Source: Desulfovibrio sp. Huiquan2017
Lineage (GTDB): Bacteria > Desulfobacterota > Desulfovibrionia > Desulfovibrionales > Desulfovibrionaceae
Direction of reading: 5' to 3'
Length of the DNA: 64,000 bases
Assembly: GCF_017351175.1 (NCBI RefSeq)
Contig: NZ_JAFMPN010000008.1
Location: forward strand, 1-64,000
Below the pieces are notes generated by a model. It saw only the letters and a list, made by a program, of their open reading frames with translations, was not told where the DNA came from and did no database searches. Shown piece by piece: positions 9,203 to 17,909 of this stretch; positions within the stretch are counted from its first letter, which is position 1; every line of letters begins with the position of its first letter. Made by a program: the position numbers and the translations under genes.

Positions 9203-10231
9203 TCACCCCTGCATGGCTAGCCCCTTCAGCAAGCCAAAGCAGCCGGCCAACATCATGTCGCCGCCCGGGGCGGGGAACTGCACGTCGTATCCGGCGAGCA
9301 TGGTCCGGCGCGGGCCGATCACGAAGGTGGGGCTGAATCCCTCCGCCTCGGCGGGCAGGTCCATGCACAGGCAGCCATGCCCCTTTGCGTCGAAGACCTG
9401 CTCGAAGGACAGGCAGCCGCAACGGAACGCGGCCAGGTCGGCCCACAGCTTTTCGCCGTCCACGCACCCGGTATGCTGCTCGTAGACCCCGTGGATGCGT
9501 CCGCCATACAGCAGGAACGCGATCAGGTGGGAGTTGCCGATGTTGACCAGGGTGATGCCGCGCGTGAAGCTCAACCGTTCGATTTCGTCCACGTAGAGTG
9601 CGCCGAGCACGGCGGCCGCGCCGGTGTCGGCCACGGGACCGCCGCCGATGTCCCGTTGCAGATCCCGCAATCGGGTGAGCATGGCGGGCGGGGCCTGGTA
9701 GACCAGCGCCTCGGGACGGCCTCCCCCGTCATGGAGCAGGTTTCGCCACAGCTTGAAGCGGCCCATGCGGTTGGACTGGCCGGGGTGGAAGCCGTGATCC
9801 TGGGCACAGGCCGCGATGCGGTCGGGCCAGGGCAGTTCGACGGTCTCGAAAAATCGGCGCCACCACGCCTCGTCGAAGTCGGTGAAGCGTACCGGGGTGA
9901 AACCCTCCGGGCATTCCTCGACCAGCGTGATGCCCATGTCGGTTACCCGGGTCAGGTCGTCGGCCATGGTGTAGGCCGCGCTTTCGGTGGCGGCCACTTT
10001 GAGCCCGGCCTTGAGATGGGCGTTGACGAATCGGGTCACGCCGCCGCCCATGTTGCTTCCGTGCAGCCAGATGGGTTCGCCCGCGAGCCGCAGGGGCTCC
10101 ATGCGGCGGCCGATTTGCAGGGCCGGGGAGGGAATGACGAATTTGGGACAGTTTTCGATTTCCCTGTCCGGGGAGTGGAGCAGCACGTCCTGGGTGCCGC
10201 TGCCGATGTCGAGGCAGAGTGTGGTTGTCAC
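9203..10231 (-). CDS. DUF1786 family ASKHA-like protein
   Basis: The 342-residue protein opens TTTLCLDIGSGTQDVLLH, an actin/Hsp70/sugar-kinase-type phosphate-1 motif, and has a second glycine motif ITLVNIGNSHLIAFLL near residue 225. This matches DUF1786, sometimes annotated as pyruvate-formate-lyase-activating-like without experimental support. Cys-rich segment FRCGCLSFEQVFDAKGHGCLC lies near residue 280. The start is the GTG at 10231, which has AAAGGAG at proper spacing. The longer frame would add 41 implausible residues overlapping the divergent gene. A role in one-carbon or cofactor chemistry is guesswork. Confidence 0.75.
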   Translation of the reverse strand: MTTTLCLDIGSGTQDVLLHSPDREIENCPKFVIPSPALQIGRRMEPLRLAGEPIWLHGSNMGGGVTRFVNAHLKAGLKVAATESAAYTMADDLTRVTDMGITLVEECPEGFTPVRFTDFDEAWWRRFFETVELPWPDRIAACAQDHGFHPGQSNRMGRFKLWRNLLHDGGGRPEALVYQAPPAMLTRLRDLQRDIGGGPVADTGAAAVLGALYVDEIERLSFTRGITLVNIGNSHLIAFLLYGGRIHGVYEQHTGCVDGEKLWADLAAFRCGCLSFEQVFDAKGHGCLCMDLPAEAEGFSPTFVIGPRRTMLAGYDVQFPAPGGDMMLAGCFGLLKGLAMQG

Positions 10232-10343
10232 GAAAATGCTCCTTTGGGTGTCCGGCCTTGGTACACCGAGCCGGGAGCCGGCGCAAGTGGTGCGCCCCCC
10301 GGCGCCGGGTTGACATGCTTCCGGCCGGGCGGCATGGTTCGCC

Positions 10344-11174
10344 ATGCCGGTCAAAGTCTTCTGCTACATCATTCTGGTTCTGACCCTGTTCACTCTGTTG
10401 CGCTACGCAATTTTTTTGCTTTCCAACGCCCTGGCCGGGCGGCTCGGATTCATCCGGGAAGAAACCGGCGGCCTGGGCGCGGCCGTTGCGCGCGGCGTGG
10501 TCACGGCCATGGCCGCCGACGTGATCGCTCTGCCGAGCATCGTCTTTCTGGCCCTGCCCGAGCGGACCGCATCGCCCTCGGGCACGCCCGTGCTCATGGT
10601 CCATGGCCTCTATCACAACCGCACGGCCTGGCTGGTCTTCGCCCGCAGGCTGCGCAAGGCCGGGTTCCGGAACCTGCACACCTACGGCTACAACAGCTTC
10701 ACCAAGGACTTCGGCCACGCCCTGACCGGCCTCAAGGAGCGGCTCGACGCGCTGTTGGTCGATTCCCCGGACGGCAAGGTCATCCTCATCGGGCACAGTC
10801 TGGGCGGGCTGCTCTGCCGTTGCGCCGCCGGTGACGTCCGGTTTCGCGGGCGGACGGCCGCATTGGTCACCCTGGGCTCGCCCCACGGCGGCAGCGCACT
10901 GGCCTGGCTGGGGAGCAACCGCATGGCGCGGGGGCTCATACCCGGCCGGACCATCCCCGAGGCCGTGGCCGAAGCCCCCGACCCGGACTGCCCCAAATTG
11001 GCCGTCTATACCCTGGCCGACGATTACGTCGTTCCCCTGGACCTGCTGCGCACCGGCCGACCGGGCTGGCTGGAACGCGTCTGCGCGCCCATGGGTCACG
11101 TCTGGATGCTCTATTCCCCCGAGGTGGCGGCCATGGTCACCGATTTCTTGCGGCCCTTGCGGGGGCGGGGGTAG
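10344..11174 (+). CDS. membrane-anchored alpha/beta hydrolase (lipase/PGAP1-like)
   Basis: The 276-residue protein has one N-terminal hydrophobic helix (residues about 4-28), suggesting an inner-membrane anchor. An alpha/beta-hydrolase core follows: oxyanion strand VLMVHGLYHN, nucleophile elbow LIGHSLGG (serine near residue 155), and a C-terminal MGHVWML that can supply the catalytic histidine. An acidic residue in LADDYVVPLD fits the catalytic aspartate. This order is typical of triacylglycerol-lipase/PGAP1-like esterases. The gene is divergent from the DUF1786 gene, and about 110 bp between them must hold both promoters. Substrate unknown. Confidence 0.82.
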   Translation: MPVKVFCYIILVLTLFTLLRYAIFLLSNALAGRLGFIREETGGLGAAVARGVVTAMAADVIALPSIVFLALPERTASPSGTPVLMVHGLYHNRTAWLVFARRLRKAGFRNLHTYGYNSFTKDFGHALTGLKERLDALLVDSPDGKVILIGHSLGGLLCRCAAGDVRFRGRTAALVTLGSPHGGSALAWLGSNRMARGLIPGRTIPEAVAEAPDPDCPKLAVYTLADDYVVPLDLLRTGRPGWLERVCAPMGHVWMLYSPEVAAMVTDFLRPLRGRG

Positions 11175-11251
11175 GAACCGCAAACCGGGCCGTTATACGC
11201 CGCCGGGCGAACCCGCTTCTGGCCTTTCGCTTTGCCACGCCGGGAACGCAT

Positions 11252-11280
11252 GAAAAAAGGGCCTCTTTCGAGGCCCTTTG
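11252..11280 (-). terminator. intrinsic terminator after the HEAT-receiver gene
   Basis: AAAGGGCCTC / GAGGCCCTTT with a TTTC loop. Read on the minus strand it is followed by six T, placing it directly downstream of the minus-strand gene ending at 11303. It may also stop plus-strand transcription from the hydrolase gene. Confidence 0.8.
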
Positions 11281-11302
11281 CAAATCGGTGTTCGCCCGGA
11301 GT

Positions 11303-12886
11303 CTAGGCGGTGATTTCGAGGATCTTGGCCTTGAGGTCGTCGGGCTTGAACGGCTTGGTGATGAAGGCCGTCACACCGGTCTTGGAGGCCAGTCCCTGCT
11401 GGGAAGCCTCGGACTCGGTGGTGACCATGATGATAGGCACTTCTTCCATGCCCGGAGTGGAGCGGATCTTGCCGACCAGTTCCATGCCGTCCATGATGGG
11501 CATGTTCATGTCGGTGATGACCACTTCGAACTCCTCGCCCTGCTCGATGAACTCGTAGGCCTCTTCGCCGTTGGAGGCCACGAACGGCTCGAAGCCGAGA
11601 TCCGTGAGGATGGCCCGGTGCATGGCGCACATGGAACGCGAATCGTCCGCGGCCAGGGCCTTGCGCGTGCCCAACGTCAGGCTCGGCAGACGGTCCAGGT
11701 CCTGCTCGGCGCGGATGCCGCCGATCGCGGCCAGGGCGTCCCGGAATTCCTCCACGATCTCGGGGTCGTGGGACTCGGCCAGGGCGTCCACGAGGATGTC
11801 GCCCGCGCCCTGGTTCTCGTAGAGGTGGTCGAAGATGGTCGTGGCCTTGGAGGCGATGATGGCCTTGGCCAGCCGGAAGGCCTGTTCGTCGGCCATGGAG
11901 ATAAGATTGGTCAGGGCGGTGATCATGCCCGGGTTGACATGCTGTTCCAGCCCGCCGACGACCGCCATGAGGATCAGTTCGTCGGTTTCGGAGAGACCGT
12001 CCACCAGGCAGATGAGGCCTTTCATGGTGCCTATGCGGCCCAGGGCCTCGTAAACGGCGTAGCGGACGTTGAGATCGTCGGCCTGGCCCTTGTCGAAAGC
12101 GGCCACCAGTCCGTCCGCGCCCGCCCGGTCGCGCAGGAAGCCGAGCACGTTGGCGGCCAGGATCTTGGTGTCCGTATCGCCGGTCTCGAAGGCGTCCAGG
12201 AGCATGGGAATGCAGAACGAGCCCACATTGATCAGCGCGTCGGTAATGATCCGGCGCACCGTGGGATTCTTGTGGTGCAGGGTATTGACCAGGAAGGCGA
12301 TGGTGTCCTCGGTGGCGTTGCGGGCCAGGGCGTCCACGGCCTTCCATGTGGTGATGTCGCAGACTTCGAAGCGGTCGTCCGCCTCGCTGTCGGTGATGAT
12401 TTTCTTGAATTCCGCAATGGATTCGGGGTCGCCGAGCTTGCCCAGGGCCTCGATGCATGAGGACTGGATGAACGGGTCCTGATGGTCCAGGAACCGGCGG
12501 AACACCGGCAGGGCGTTTTCGTCCCCGATGCGCGCCAGCGAGGTCAGGATTTCCATCAGGCGGTCGAGGTCCTCCTCGGCCAGGGCCAGGTCCACCAGCG
12601 GCTGCACGGCATTCTTGAGGCCGTATTCACCGGCCACGCGAATGCACAGTATGTTGAACCCTTCGTGCGGGTCCCTCAGCCCCTCAATGACCTTGTCCTC
12701 GTTGCTCGACAAGACCGCATTCAGGGCGTTGACCACCATGTAATCGATGGAGGTGTCGCCTACCGGGGTCTTGAGCAAGTCCACCAGGCCGGGCAGGGCC
12801 TCGGAGTCTTTGCTCCCGGAAATTTCATTAAGGATCGTGATCTGATCCAGGAATTCCTTTTCTCTGAAGTTCTCTAGTGGTGACAT
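11303..12886 (-). CDS. HEAT-repeat protein with C-terminal response-regulator receiver
   Basis: The 527-residue protein has roughly ten HEAT/PBS-lyase-like helical repeats (residues about 15-400; for example IQSSCIEALGKLGDPES and AVVGGLEQHVNPGMITAL). A complete CheY-type receiver follows at about 405-527: acidic pocket ADDSR, phospho-acceptor aspartate in ITDMNMPIMDG, switch threonine VTTES and lysine ITKPFKP. HEAT arrays are protein-binding scaffolds, so phosphorylation probably switches a binding surface. It lies 33 bp downstream of cheX on the same strand, so the two are likely one operon; the CheX phosphatase may act on this receiver or on CheY. Confidence 0.88.
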   Translation of the reverse strand: MSPLENFREKEFLDQITILNEISGSKDSEALPGLVDLLKTPVGDTSIDYMVVNALNAVLSSNEDKVIEGLRDPHEGFNILCIRVAGEYGLKNAVQPLVDLALAEEDLDRLMEILTSLARIGDENALPVFRRFLDHQDPFIQSSCIEALGKLGDPESIAEFKKIITDSEADDRFEVCDITTWKAVDALARNATEDTIAFLVNTLHHKNPTVRRIITDALINVGSFCIPMLLDAFETGDTDTKILAANVLGFLRDRAGADGLVAAFDKGQADDLNVRYAVYEALGRIGTMKGLICLVDGLSETDELILMAVVGGLEQHVNPGMITALTNLISMADEQAFRLAKAIIASKATTIFDHLYENQGAGDILVDALAESHDPEIVEEFRDALAAIGGIRAEQDLDRLPSLTLGTRKALAADDSRSMCAMHRAILTDLGFEPFVASNGEEAYEFIEQGEEFEVVITDMNMPIMDGMELVGKIRSTPGMEEVPIIMVTTESEASQQGLASKTGVTAFITKPFKPDDLKAKILEITA

Positions 12887-12919
12887 GGCGTCTCCGCGTG
12901 TTGTTGAAGAGGCTGCGAC

Positions 12920-13378
12920 CTACTCGAAGCAGAACTCGATGGTGAAGTCCCCGTCCTTGGTCTTGAAGGGGATGGCCATGATCGGGGCCTTTGCCATGTG
13001 GGAGATGGTGTGGTTGTCTCCCATGACCACAGTGGGCGTGGAGCCTTGGAACACGAGTCCCTTTTCCGCCAGCCCGGCACGGGCCTGACCGGAAATCATG
13101 TTGGTCAGTTCACCTACGGCGTCCTTGACATCCTGCATGATGTCGTCGATTTCGTCGCCGAGCATGTTCTTGACGATGGCCACGGCACATCCTTTGGAAA
13201 AGGAAAGGGAAACGCTACCGTTTTTTTCGCCGGTGACGCCGACCATGCCGGACACGTCGCCGGCTGCGACATTATTTCGCTTCACGTACGGCTTGCCTAC
13301 CTCGGGCTTGATGAAGGCCATGGTGGACAAGACATCAATGGCGGCTTTGATGAAGGGCTTGGCCAATTCGACATCCAT
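12920..13378 (-). CDS. cheX: CheX-like CheY-P phosphatase / chemotaxis protein
   Basis: The 152-residue protein matches the CheC/CheX/FliY phosphatase family. It has an N-terminal helix AKPFIKAAIDVLSTMAF and the catalytic E-x3-N signature in VGELTNMISGQAR near residue 93. CheX dephosphorylates CheY-P, which resets flagellar signalling. Length fits the family. It is the first gene of a two-gene unit with the HEAT-receiver protein, and a 25-bp palindrome lies about 50 bp upstream of its start. Confidence 0.88.
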   Translation of the reverse strand: MDVELAKPFIKAAIDVLSTMAFIKPEVGKPYVKRNNVAAGDVSGMVGVTGEKNGSVSLSFSKGCAVAIVKNMLGDEIDDIMQDVKDAVGELTNMISGQARAGLAEKGLVFQGSTPTVVMGDNHTISHMAKAPIMAIPFKTKDGDFTIEFCFE

Positions 13379-13426
13379 GCTCTCTACTCCTTGGAAAAGA
13401 GGGTCTGTGTATTCATCCTCAAGCGT

Positions 13427-13451
13427 ACTCCAATTATCCGCAATAATTGGA
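13427..13451. promoter_or_regulatory. 25-bp palindrome between cheX and the MBL gene
   Basis: Perfect 10-bp arms CTCCAATTAT and ATAATTGGAG flank CCGCA. It sits 49 bp upstream of the cheX ATG in a 318-bp divergent intergenic region. Symmetry and position suggest a repressor or activator operator; the regulator is unknown. The rest of the intergenic stretch to 13696 is AT-rich around 13540 and then very GC-rich, without a gene. Confidence 0.5.
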
Positions 13452-13696
13452 GAAGACCTGTGAGTATTTTCCGGCTGTCAATACGACGGCGTATCCTCGC
13501 ATTACAAGTACCTACCCGAGGATGAGTTAACGGGTCAAGGTGTGTATAATATTAATAATACTTTCTCTGAATATTCCCGGCCCGACCCGCCGGGCCCCCG
13601 CGGGCGGCGGCCTGCGCGTTCCGGCCCGCGCCACGTCCTTGACAGGGCCCACGTCCGCTCATACTTAAAGTTGAAATACAACAGGAAGCGGAAAAC

Positions 13697-14446
13697 ATGA
13701 GCACCTACAAGATTCATCCGATCGTAATGGGCACCAAGGTTTTCGACAAGGGCATGATGACCTACCAGCACGGGTACGGCACCCCCTACACCATCCCGAT
13801 CTACACCTGGTATATCGAGGGCGGCGACAAAAACATCCTGGTGGATACCGGCGAGATGCAGCCCATCGTCTCCGAGGAGCGCGAAAAGGCCATCGGCGGC
13901 AAGATATACACCTTCGAAGAGGGGCTGGCCAAATACGGCCTCAAGCCCGAGGACATCGACATCATCATCCACACCCATCTGCACAACGATCATTGCGAGA
14001 ACGACTACAAATGTCCCAACGCAACCATCTACGTGCACGAGAAGGAGATGGAGTCGGTCTATAATCCGCATCCCCTCGACTTCCGCTATCTGGAGGACTA
14101 CGTGGACGATGCCAAGGATAACGGCCAGATCGTCACTCTGGACAAGGACACCGAGGTCCTGCCCGGCATCACCATGATCCACACCCCGGCGCATACCCCG
14201 GGCGGCATGTCCGTGAAGGTCGAGACCGACAAGGGCTCGGTGCTCATCTGCGGCTTCTGCACCATTCTCGAAAACCTGGACCCGCCCAAGGACGTCAAGG
14301 CCATGGAGATGGAAGTCATCCCCCCGGGCACCAACACCGGCCCCTACGAAGCCTACGACATCCTGCTCAAGGCTCGCGACATGGCCGACTACGTCCTGCC
14401 CCTGCACGAACCTAAATGGGCCTCCATGGAAACCATCCCCGAATAG
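13697..14446 (+). CDS. metallo-beta-lactamase-fold hydrolase, AHL-lactonase-like
   Basis: The 249-residue protein carries the dinuclear-metal signature of the MBL fold: THLHNDH (HxHxDH) near residue 95, HTPAHTPGG near 160, and a terminal histidine in PLHEP. The overall layout (VDTGEMQ early, then DIIIHTHLHNDH) resembles the N-acyl-homoserine-lactonase family. That family name covers many unrelated hydrolases, so quorum quenching is not established. AGGAAG precedes the ATG. No signal peptide. Confidence 0.85.
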   Translation: MSTYKIHPIVMGTKVFDKGMMTYQHGYGTPYTIPIYTWYIEGGDKNILVDTGEMQPIVSEEREKAIGGKIYTFEEGLAKYGLKPEDIDIIIHTHLHNDHCENDYKCPNATIYVHEKEMESVYNPHPLDFRYLEDYVDDAKDNGQIVTLDKDTEVLPGITMIHTPAHTPGGMSVKVETDKGSVLICGFCTILENLDPPKDVKAMEMEVIPPGTNTGPYEAYDILLKARDMADYVLPLHEPKWASMETIPE

Positions 14447-14524
14447 AACGGACGGGGGGCTTCCCGGGTGGAAGCTCCCCGTACTCCTTGCCATACCGCC
14501 GTTCGGGGGCGTAGCGTACCGAAT

Positions 14525-15436
14525 ATGTCCCCCGTAGTCCTCGCCATTTTGCCCATCTTCGGGCTGATTCTCGTCGGCTTTGTCCTGCATCGCCTCGATT
14601 TTCCCGGCGTGGGCTTCTGGCCCGTATCCGAGCGGTTGACCTACTACGTGCTTTTCCCGGCCATGCTCGTCAGCGGCCTGTCCGGCCGGCAATTCGACGC
14701 CTCTTCCCTGGGGCTGGTCCTGACCCTGGTTTCGGCCATCTGCCTGGTGGGCGCGTTTCTGGTCTTCACCCGGACCATGTTTCATCTGGACGGCCCTGTC
14801 TTCACCTCGGTCTTCCAGGGGGCCATCCGGCCCAATACCTATGTGGGGATGTCCGCCGCCGCCGCGCTCCTCGGGCCGGATTGGATGGCCCTGTCCGCCG
14901 TGGCCCTGCTGACCCTCATTCCCCTGGTCAACGTGCTCTGCGTGCTCGTCCTGTCGCGCCACGGCAAGCATGGTGGCGGGCTTGGCCGCGTGGGCCTCGA
15001 ACTGATCAAGAACCCGCTTATCCTGGCTTGTCTGGTCGGCATGCTTTTCAGCGTTTTCAACCAGCTGCCCCGGCCGCACGTGCTCATGGAGCTGCTGGCC
15101 ATCCTGGGCAAGGCCGCCCTGCCGCTCGGCCTGCTCGCCGTGGGCGCGGGCTTGCGCTTCGACGGCCTCGGCGCGTCCACTTTGCCCGTGGCCCTGGCCT
15201 CCCTGGCCCACCTGGTGGCCTTGCCCCTGGCCGCCTACGGCTGCGCCCGGCTTTTCGGCGTGTCCGGCCCGGCCGTGACCACCGCCCTCATCTACACCGC
15301 CATCCCGGTGTCGGTCTCCGCCTTCATCCTTGCCCGCCAGATGGGCGGCGACCATGAGGTCATGGCCCTGATCATCACTGCCCAGACCGTGCTTTCCGCC
15401 CTGACCATGCCCTTCGTCCTCGCCCTGTTGGGATAG
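14525..15436 (+). CDS. AEC (auxin efflux carrier) family transporter
   Basis: The 303-residue protein has about ten hydrophobic segments. It has the AEC/BART N-terminal pattern (ILPIFGLILVGFVLHR, then LTYYVLFPAMLVSGLS) and C-terminal TALIYTAIPVSVSAFILARQMGGD, where the family has a conserved P-x4-x2-A-x4-G segment. AEC carriers move organic acids or amino acids across the inner membrane. The start is set at the ATG at 14525, since the longer frame begins in non-coding sequence. It follows the MBL hydrolase by 78 bp and may be co-transcribed. Confidence 0.85.
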   Translation: MSPVVLAILPIFGLILVGFVLHRLDFPGVGFWPVSERLTYYVLFPAMLVSGLSGRQFDASSLGLVLTLVSAICLVGAFLVFTRTMFHLDGPVFTSVFQGAIRPNTYVGMSAAAALLGPDWMALSAVALLTLIPLVNVLCVLVLSRHGKHGGGLGRVGLELIKNPLILACLVGMLFSVFNQLPRPHVLMELLAILGKAALPLGLLAVGAGLRFDGLGASTLPVALASLAHLVALPLAAYGCARLFGVSGPAVTTALIYTAIPVSVSAFILARQMGGDHEVMALIITAQTVLSALTMPFVLALLG

Positions 15437-15469
15437 GCGCGCCTCGCGCATCCGGCTGGGACAAGGGCC

Positions 15470-16492
15470 CTATTCGGCGGCTGCGGAAGATTTCGCGGTG
15501 GGAGCGCCGGCCAGCGTATCCAATTTGTGGAGGAGGCGGAGGATCTGGTTGGAAAAACCGGCCTCGTTGTCGTACCAGGCCAGGAGGCGAAGCAGGGTTC
15601 CGTCGGTGACGACCGTCATTTCCTCGTCGACCACGGAGGCGTATGGCGAGCCGGTGAAATCGGAAGACACGAGTGGCTCCGTGCAATAAGCCATGTGTTT
15701 GTCGGCCGCGTCGCGCAGGACGGCCCGCACCTCGGCCGTGTCCGTTTTTCGTTTCAGTTCGCAGACGAGGTCAATGAGCGCCACGGAGGCGACCGGGACC
15801 CGTAGGGCCGTCCCGAAGAGTTTTCCCCGCAGTTCAGGGATGACCGCGCCGAGGGTTTCGTGCGCGCCCACCGGGGTGGGGACGATGTTTATCGCGCATG
15901 CCCGCGCTCGGCGTATGTCGGCATGGCTGCCGTCCAGGACGCGCTGCCGCAGGGTGTAGGGATGGACCGTGGTCATGTTGCCGTGGACGATGCCGAACGC
16001 CCGCTGGACCTGCCGGATGGGCAGGGCAAGGCAATTCACCGTGCAGGAGGCGTTGGATATGACGGTGTGCCGGTGTCGCAGGAGGCCGTCGTTGACCCCC
16101 ATGACCACGGTGATGTCCGCGTCCGGGGAGGGCGCGGCGATGACCACCCGCTTCGCTCCTTTGGCCAGATGGCGTTCGGCCGAGTGGCGGTCCGTGAGCA
16201 CCCCCGTGCATTCGACCACGGTGTCCACGCCGAGCGCCCCCCAGTCCCACCCGTCGCCGGAGTGCCTTGAATAGGTGACCGGCGAGCCGCTCAGCAGGAA
16301 CCCCCCGGGGCCATTGGGGGTCGCCTCGGGGAATGGGCCGTGGACGGAATCGTGTCGCAGTAGGTGCACGGCCTCGTTGACCGGCATGATGTCGTTGACG
16401 GCGGCCAGGGCGAGAGAGCGGTCCTGCGCGAGCAGGCGGGCTAGGTAACGTCCTATCCGGCCGAATCCGTTGATGGCTATGCGCTGGGGCAT
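15470..16492 (-). CDS. type I glyceraldehyde-3-phosphate dehydrogenase homologue
   Basis: The 340-residue protein has the Rossmann start IAINGFGRIGRYLARLL and the catalytic segment ISNASCTVNCLA (Cys near residue 155; the usual form is SNASCTTNC). The active-site histidine lies in TTVHPYTLRQRVLDGSH, and the C-terminal WYDNEAGFSNQ is conserved. It oxidises an aldose phosphate such as glyceraldehyde-3-phosphate with NAD(P). Thr to Val in the active-site motif and divergent surrounding residues hint at an altered substrate, for example erythrose-4-phosphate, or a secondary paralogue. A 12-residue Ala/Ser-rich tail follows. No glycolytic neighbour lies beside it. Confidence 0.85.
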   Translation of the reverse strand: MPQRIAINGFGRIGRYLARLLAQDRSLALAAVNDIMPVNEAVHLLRHDSVHGPFPEATPNGPGGFLLSGSPVTYSRHSGDGWDWGALGVDTVVECTGVLTDRHSAERHLAKGAKRVVIAAPSPDADITVVMGVNDGLLRHRHTVISNASCTVNCLALPIRQVQRAFGIVHGNMTTVHPYTLRQRVLDGSHADIRRARACAINIVPTPVGAHETLGAVIPELRGKLFGTALRVPVASVALIDLVCELKRKTDTAEVRAVLRDAADKHMAYCTEPLVSSDFTGSPYASVVDEEMTVVTDGTLLRLLAWYDNEAGFSNQILRLLHKLDTLAGAPTAKSSAAAE

Positions 16493-16531
16493 GGTTCGCT
16501 TCCTCGTTTTGATTCCGGCTCAAGACCGCAG

Positions 16532-16567
16532 CAGGGAAAGCCCTTGCGGTTGCCCGGGCTTTCCCTG
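16532..16567. terminator. hairpin between symporter and GAPDH genes
   Basis: Perfect 12-bp arms CAGGGAAAGCCC / GGGCTTTCCCTG with a 12-nt loop lie just after the minus-strand symporter gene and upstream of the GAPDH start. No T-run follows, so termination is possible rather than certain. Confidence 0.5.
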
Positions 16568-16592
16568 TGTGGTTGGGGGTGGAGGAGATTGA

Positions 16593-17837
16593 TTAAGCTA
16601 CGGTTTGCGTTTCCTCGACGACTGCTTCGGGGTTCAATTCGCCTTCGGATTTGGCCACCACGATGGCGCCGGTGGCGTCTCCGAGAACATTGAGGGTCGT
16701 GCGGCCCATGTCCAGGAGGCGGTCCACGCCAGCCACGAGGGCGATGCCTTCCATGGGCAGGCCGACCTGGGTGAAGACCATGGTCATGACGACCAGGGCC
16801 ATGGAGGGGACGCCCACGGAGCCGATGGAGGCCAGGACCGCCATGAGCAGGACGGTGAGCTGCTGGTTGAAGCTCAACGGGATGCTGTAGACCTGGGCGA
16901 CGAACACCGCGGCTATGCCGAGGTAGATGGCCGCGCCGTCCATGTTGACCGTCGTGCCCAGCGGGATGGTGAAGCTGGAGATGTTCTTGGGGACGCCCAA
17001 CTTACGGGTCGCCTCCATATTGGCCGGCAGCGCGGCGGCGCTCGAGCAGGTCGTGAAGGCGAGCAGCAGCGGCGTGCTGATGATCTTGAAGAAGACCTTC
17101 AGGTTGACGCGTCCGTACACCGTGACCAGCGGGAGGTAGACCGCGCAGATGTGGATTATGCAGACCACGTACATCAGCACGATGAGCTTGATGAGGGGCA
17201 GCAGGACGGCCAGCCCGTAGGCGCCCACGGTGTAGGCGATCAGAGCGAACACGCCGTAGGGGGCCAGTTCCATGATCATGCCAGTGAGCTTGATCATGAC
17301 CTGGTTGATCTGGTCGAAGATGTTGAGCAGCGGTTTGACGGGCTCACCGATCGCGCTCATGGCGAAGCCGAGGATGATCGCGAAGAAAATGATTTGCAGC
17401 AGATTGCCGTCGGCAAAAGCCGCAGCCGGGTTGAGCGGCACGATATTCAACAGGGTGTCAACCATGTTGGGCGGCGCCACTTCTTTGATTTTTGCGCCGG
17501 TGGTCGCCAGATCCAGCCCGATGCCGGGGTTGACCATGTTGGCGAAGAAGAGTCCCAGGGCGACCGCCACGGCGGTTGTCAGCAGATAGTAGGCCAGCGT
17601 CTTGGTTGCGATTCTGCCCAGCTTGGCAGCGTCGCCCATGCCCGCCGCACCGGACACGAGGGAGGCAAAAACCAGGGGGACGACGATCATCCGGATACAG
17701 CGAATGAACAAGGTTCCAACAGGTTTGAAGATGGTGGCGTCCATTCCGGCAACTTGCCAGATGAAACCGGCGGCTACGCCCAGGATAAGCCCAATGCCCA
17801 TTTTGGCCGGGAGGCCCATATTCTTCCATCGTGCCAT
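16593..17837 (-). CDS. DAACS-family dicarboxylate/amino acid:cation symporter
   Basis: The 414-residue membrane protein is a GltP/DctA-type sodium- or proton-coupled symporter. It shows the re-entrant hairpin serine-rich motif TTCSSAAALPANMEA (residues about 268-282), the NMDGAAIYLG cation/substrate motif near 298, and the C-terminal DRLLDMGRTTLNVLGD motif near 365. In this family the substrate is aspartate, glutamate, serine/threonine or C4-dicarboxylates. It is the last gene of the operon with YheO-type regulator, RidA and the PLP enzyme, so it probably imports the amino acid that they degrade. Confidence 0.9.
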   Translation of the reverse strand: MARWKNMGLPAKMGIGLILGVAAGFIWQVAGMDATIFKPVGTLFIRCIRMIVVPLVFASLVSGAAGMGDAAKLGRIATKTLAYYLLTTAVAVALGLFFANMVNPGIGLDLATTGAKIKEVAPPNMVDTLLNIVPLNPAAAFADGNLLQIIFFAIILGFAMSAIGEPVKPLLNIFDQINQVMIKLTGMIMELAPYGVFALIAYTVGAYGLAVLLPLIKLIVLMYVVCIIHICAVYLPLVTVYGRVNLKVFFKIISTPLLLAFTTCSSAAALPANMEATRKLGVPKNISSFTIPLGTTVNMDGAAIYLGIAAVFVAQVYSIPLSFNQQLTVLLMAVLASIGSVGVPSMALVVMTMVFTQVGLPMEGIALVAGVDRLLDMGRTTLNVLGDATGAIVVAKSEGELNPEAVVEETQTVA

Positions 17838-17867
17838 TTTGCTCTCTCTTTGTCTTATCGGGTTGGG

Positions 17868-17891
17868 GCGGCATCCCGAAGGATGCCGCCG
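17868..17891. promoter_or_regulatory. intercistronic stem-loop in the amino-acid operon
   Basis: A perfect 10-bp stem GGCGGCATCC / GGATGCCGCC with a CGAA tetraloop sits between the PLP-enzyme stop and the symporter start. It has no T-run, so it could be an RNA-processing or partial-termination element that sets different levels for enzyme and transporter. Confidence 0.5.
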
Positions 17892-17909
17892 GAATGGTCT
17901 ACCGCCTGA

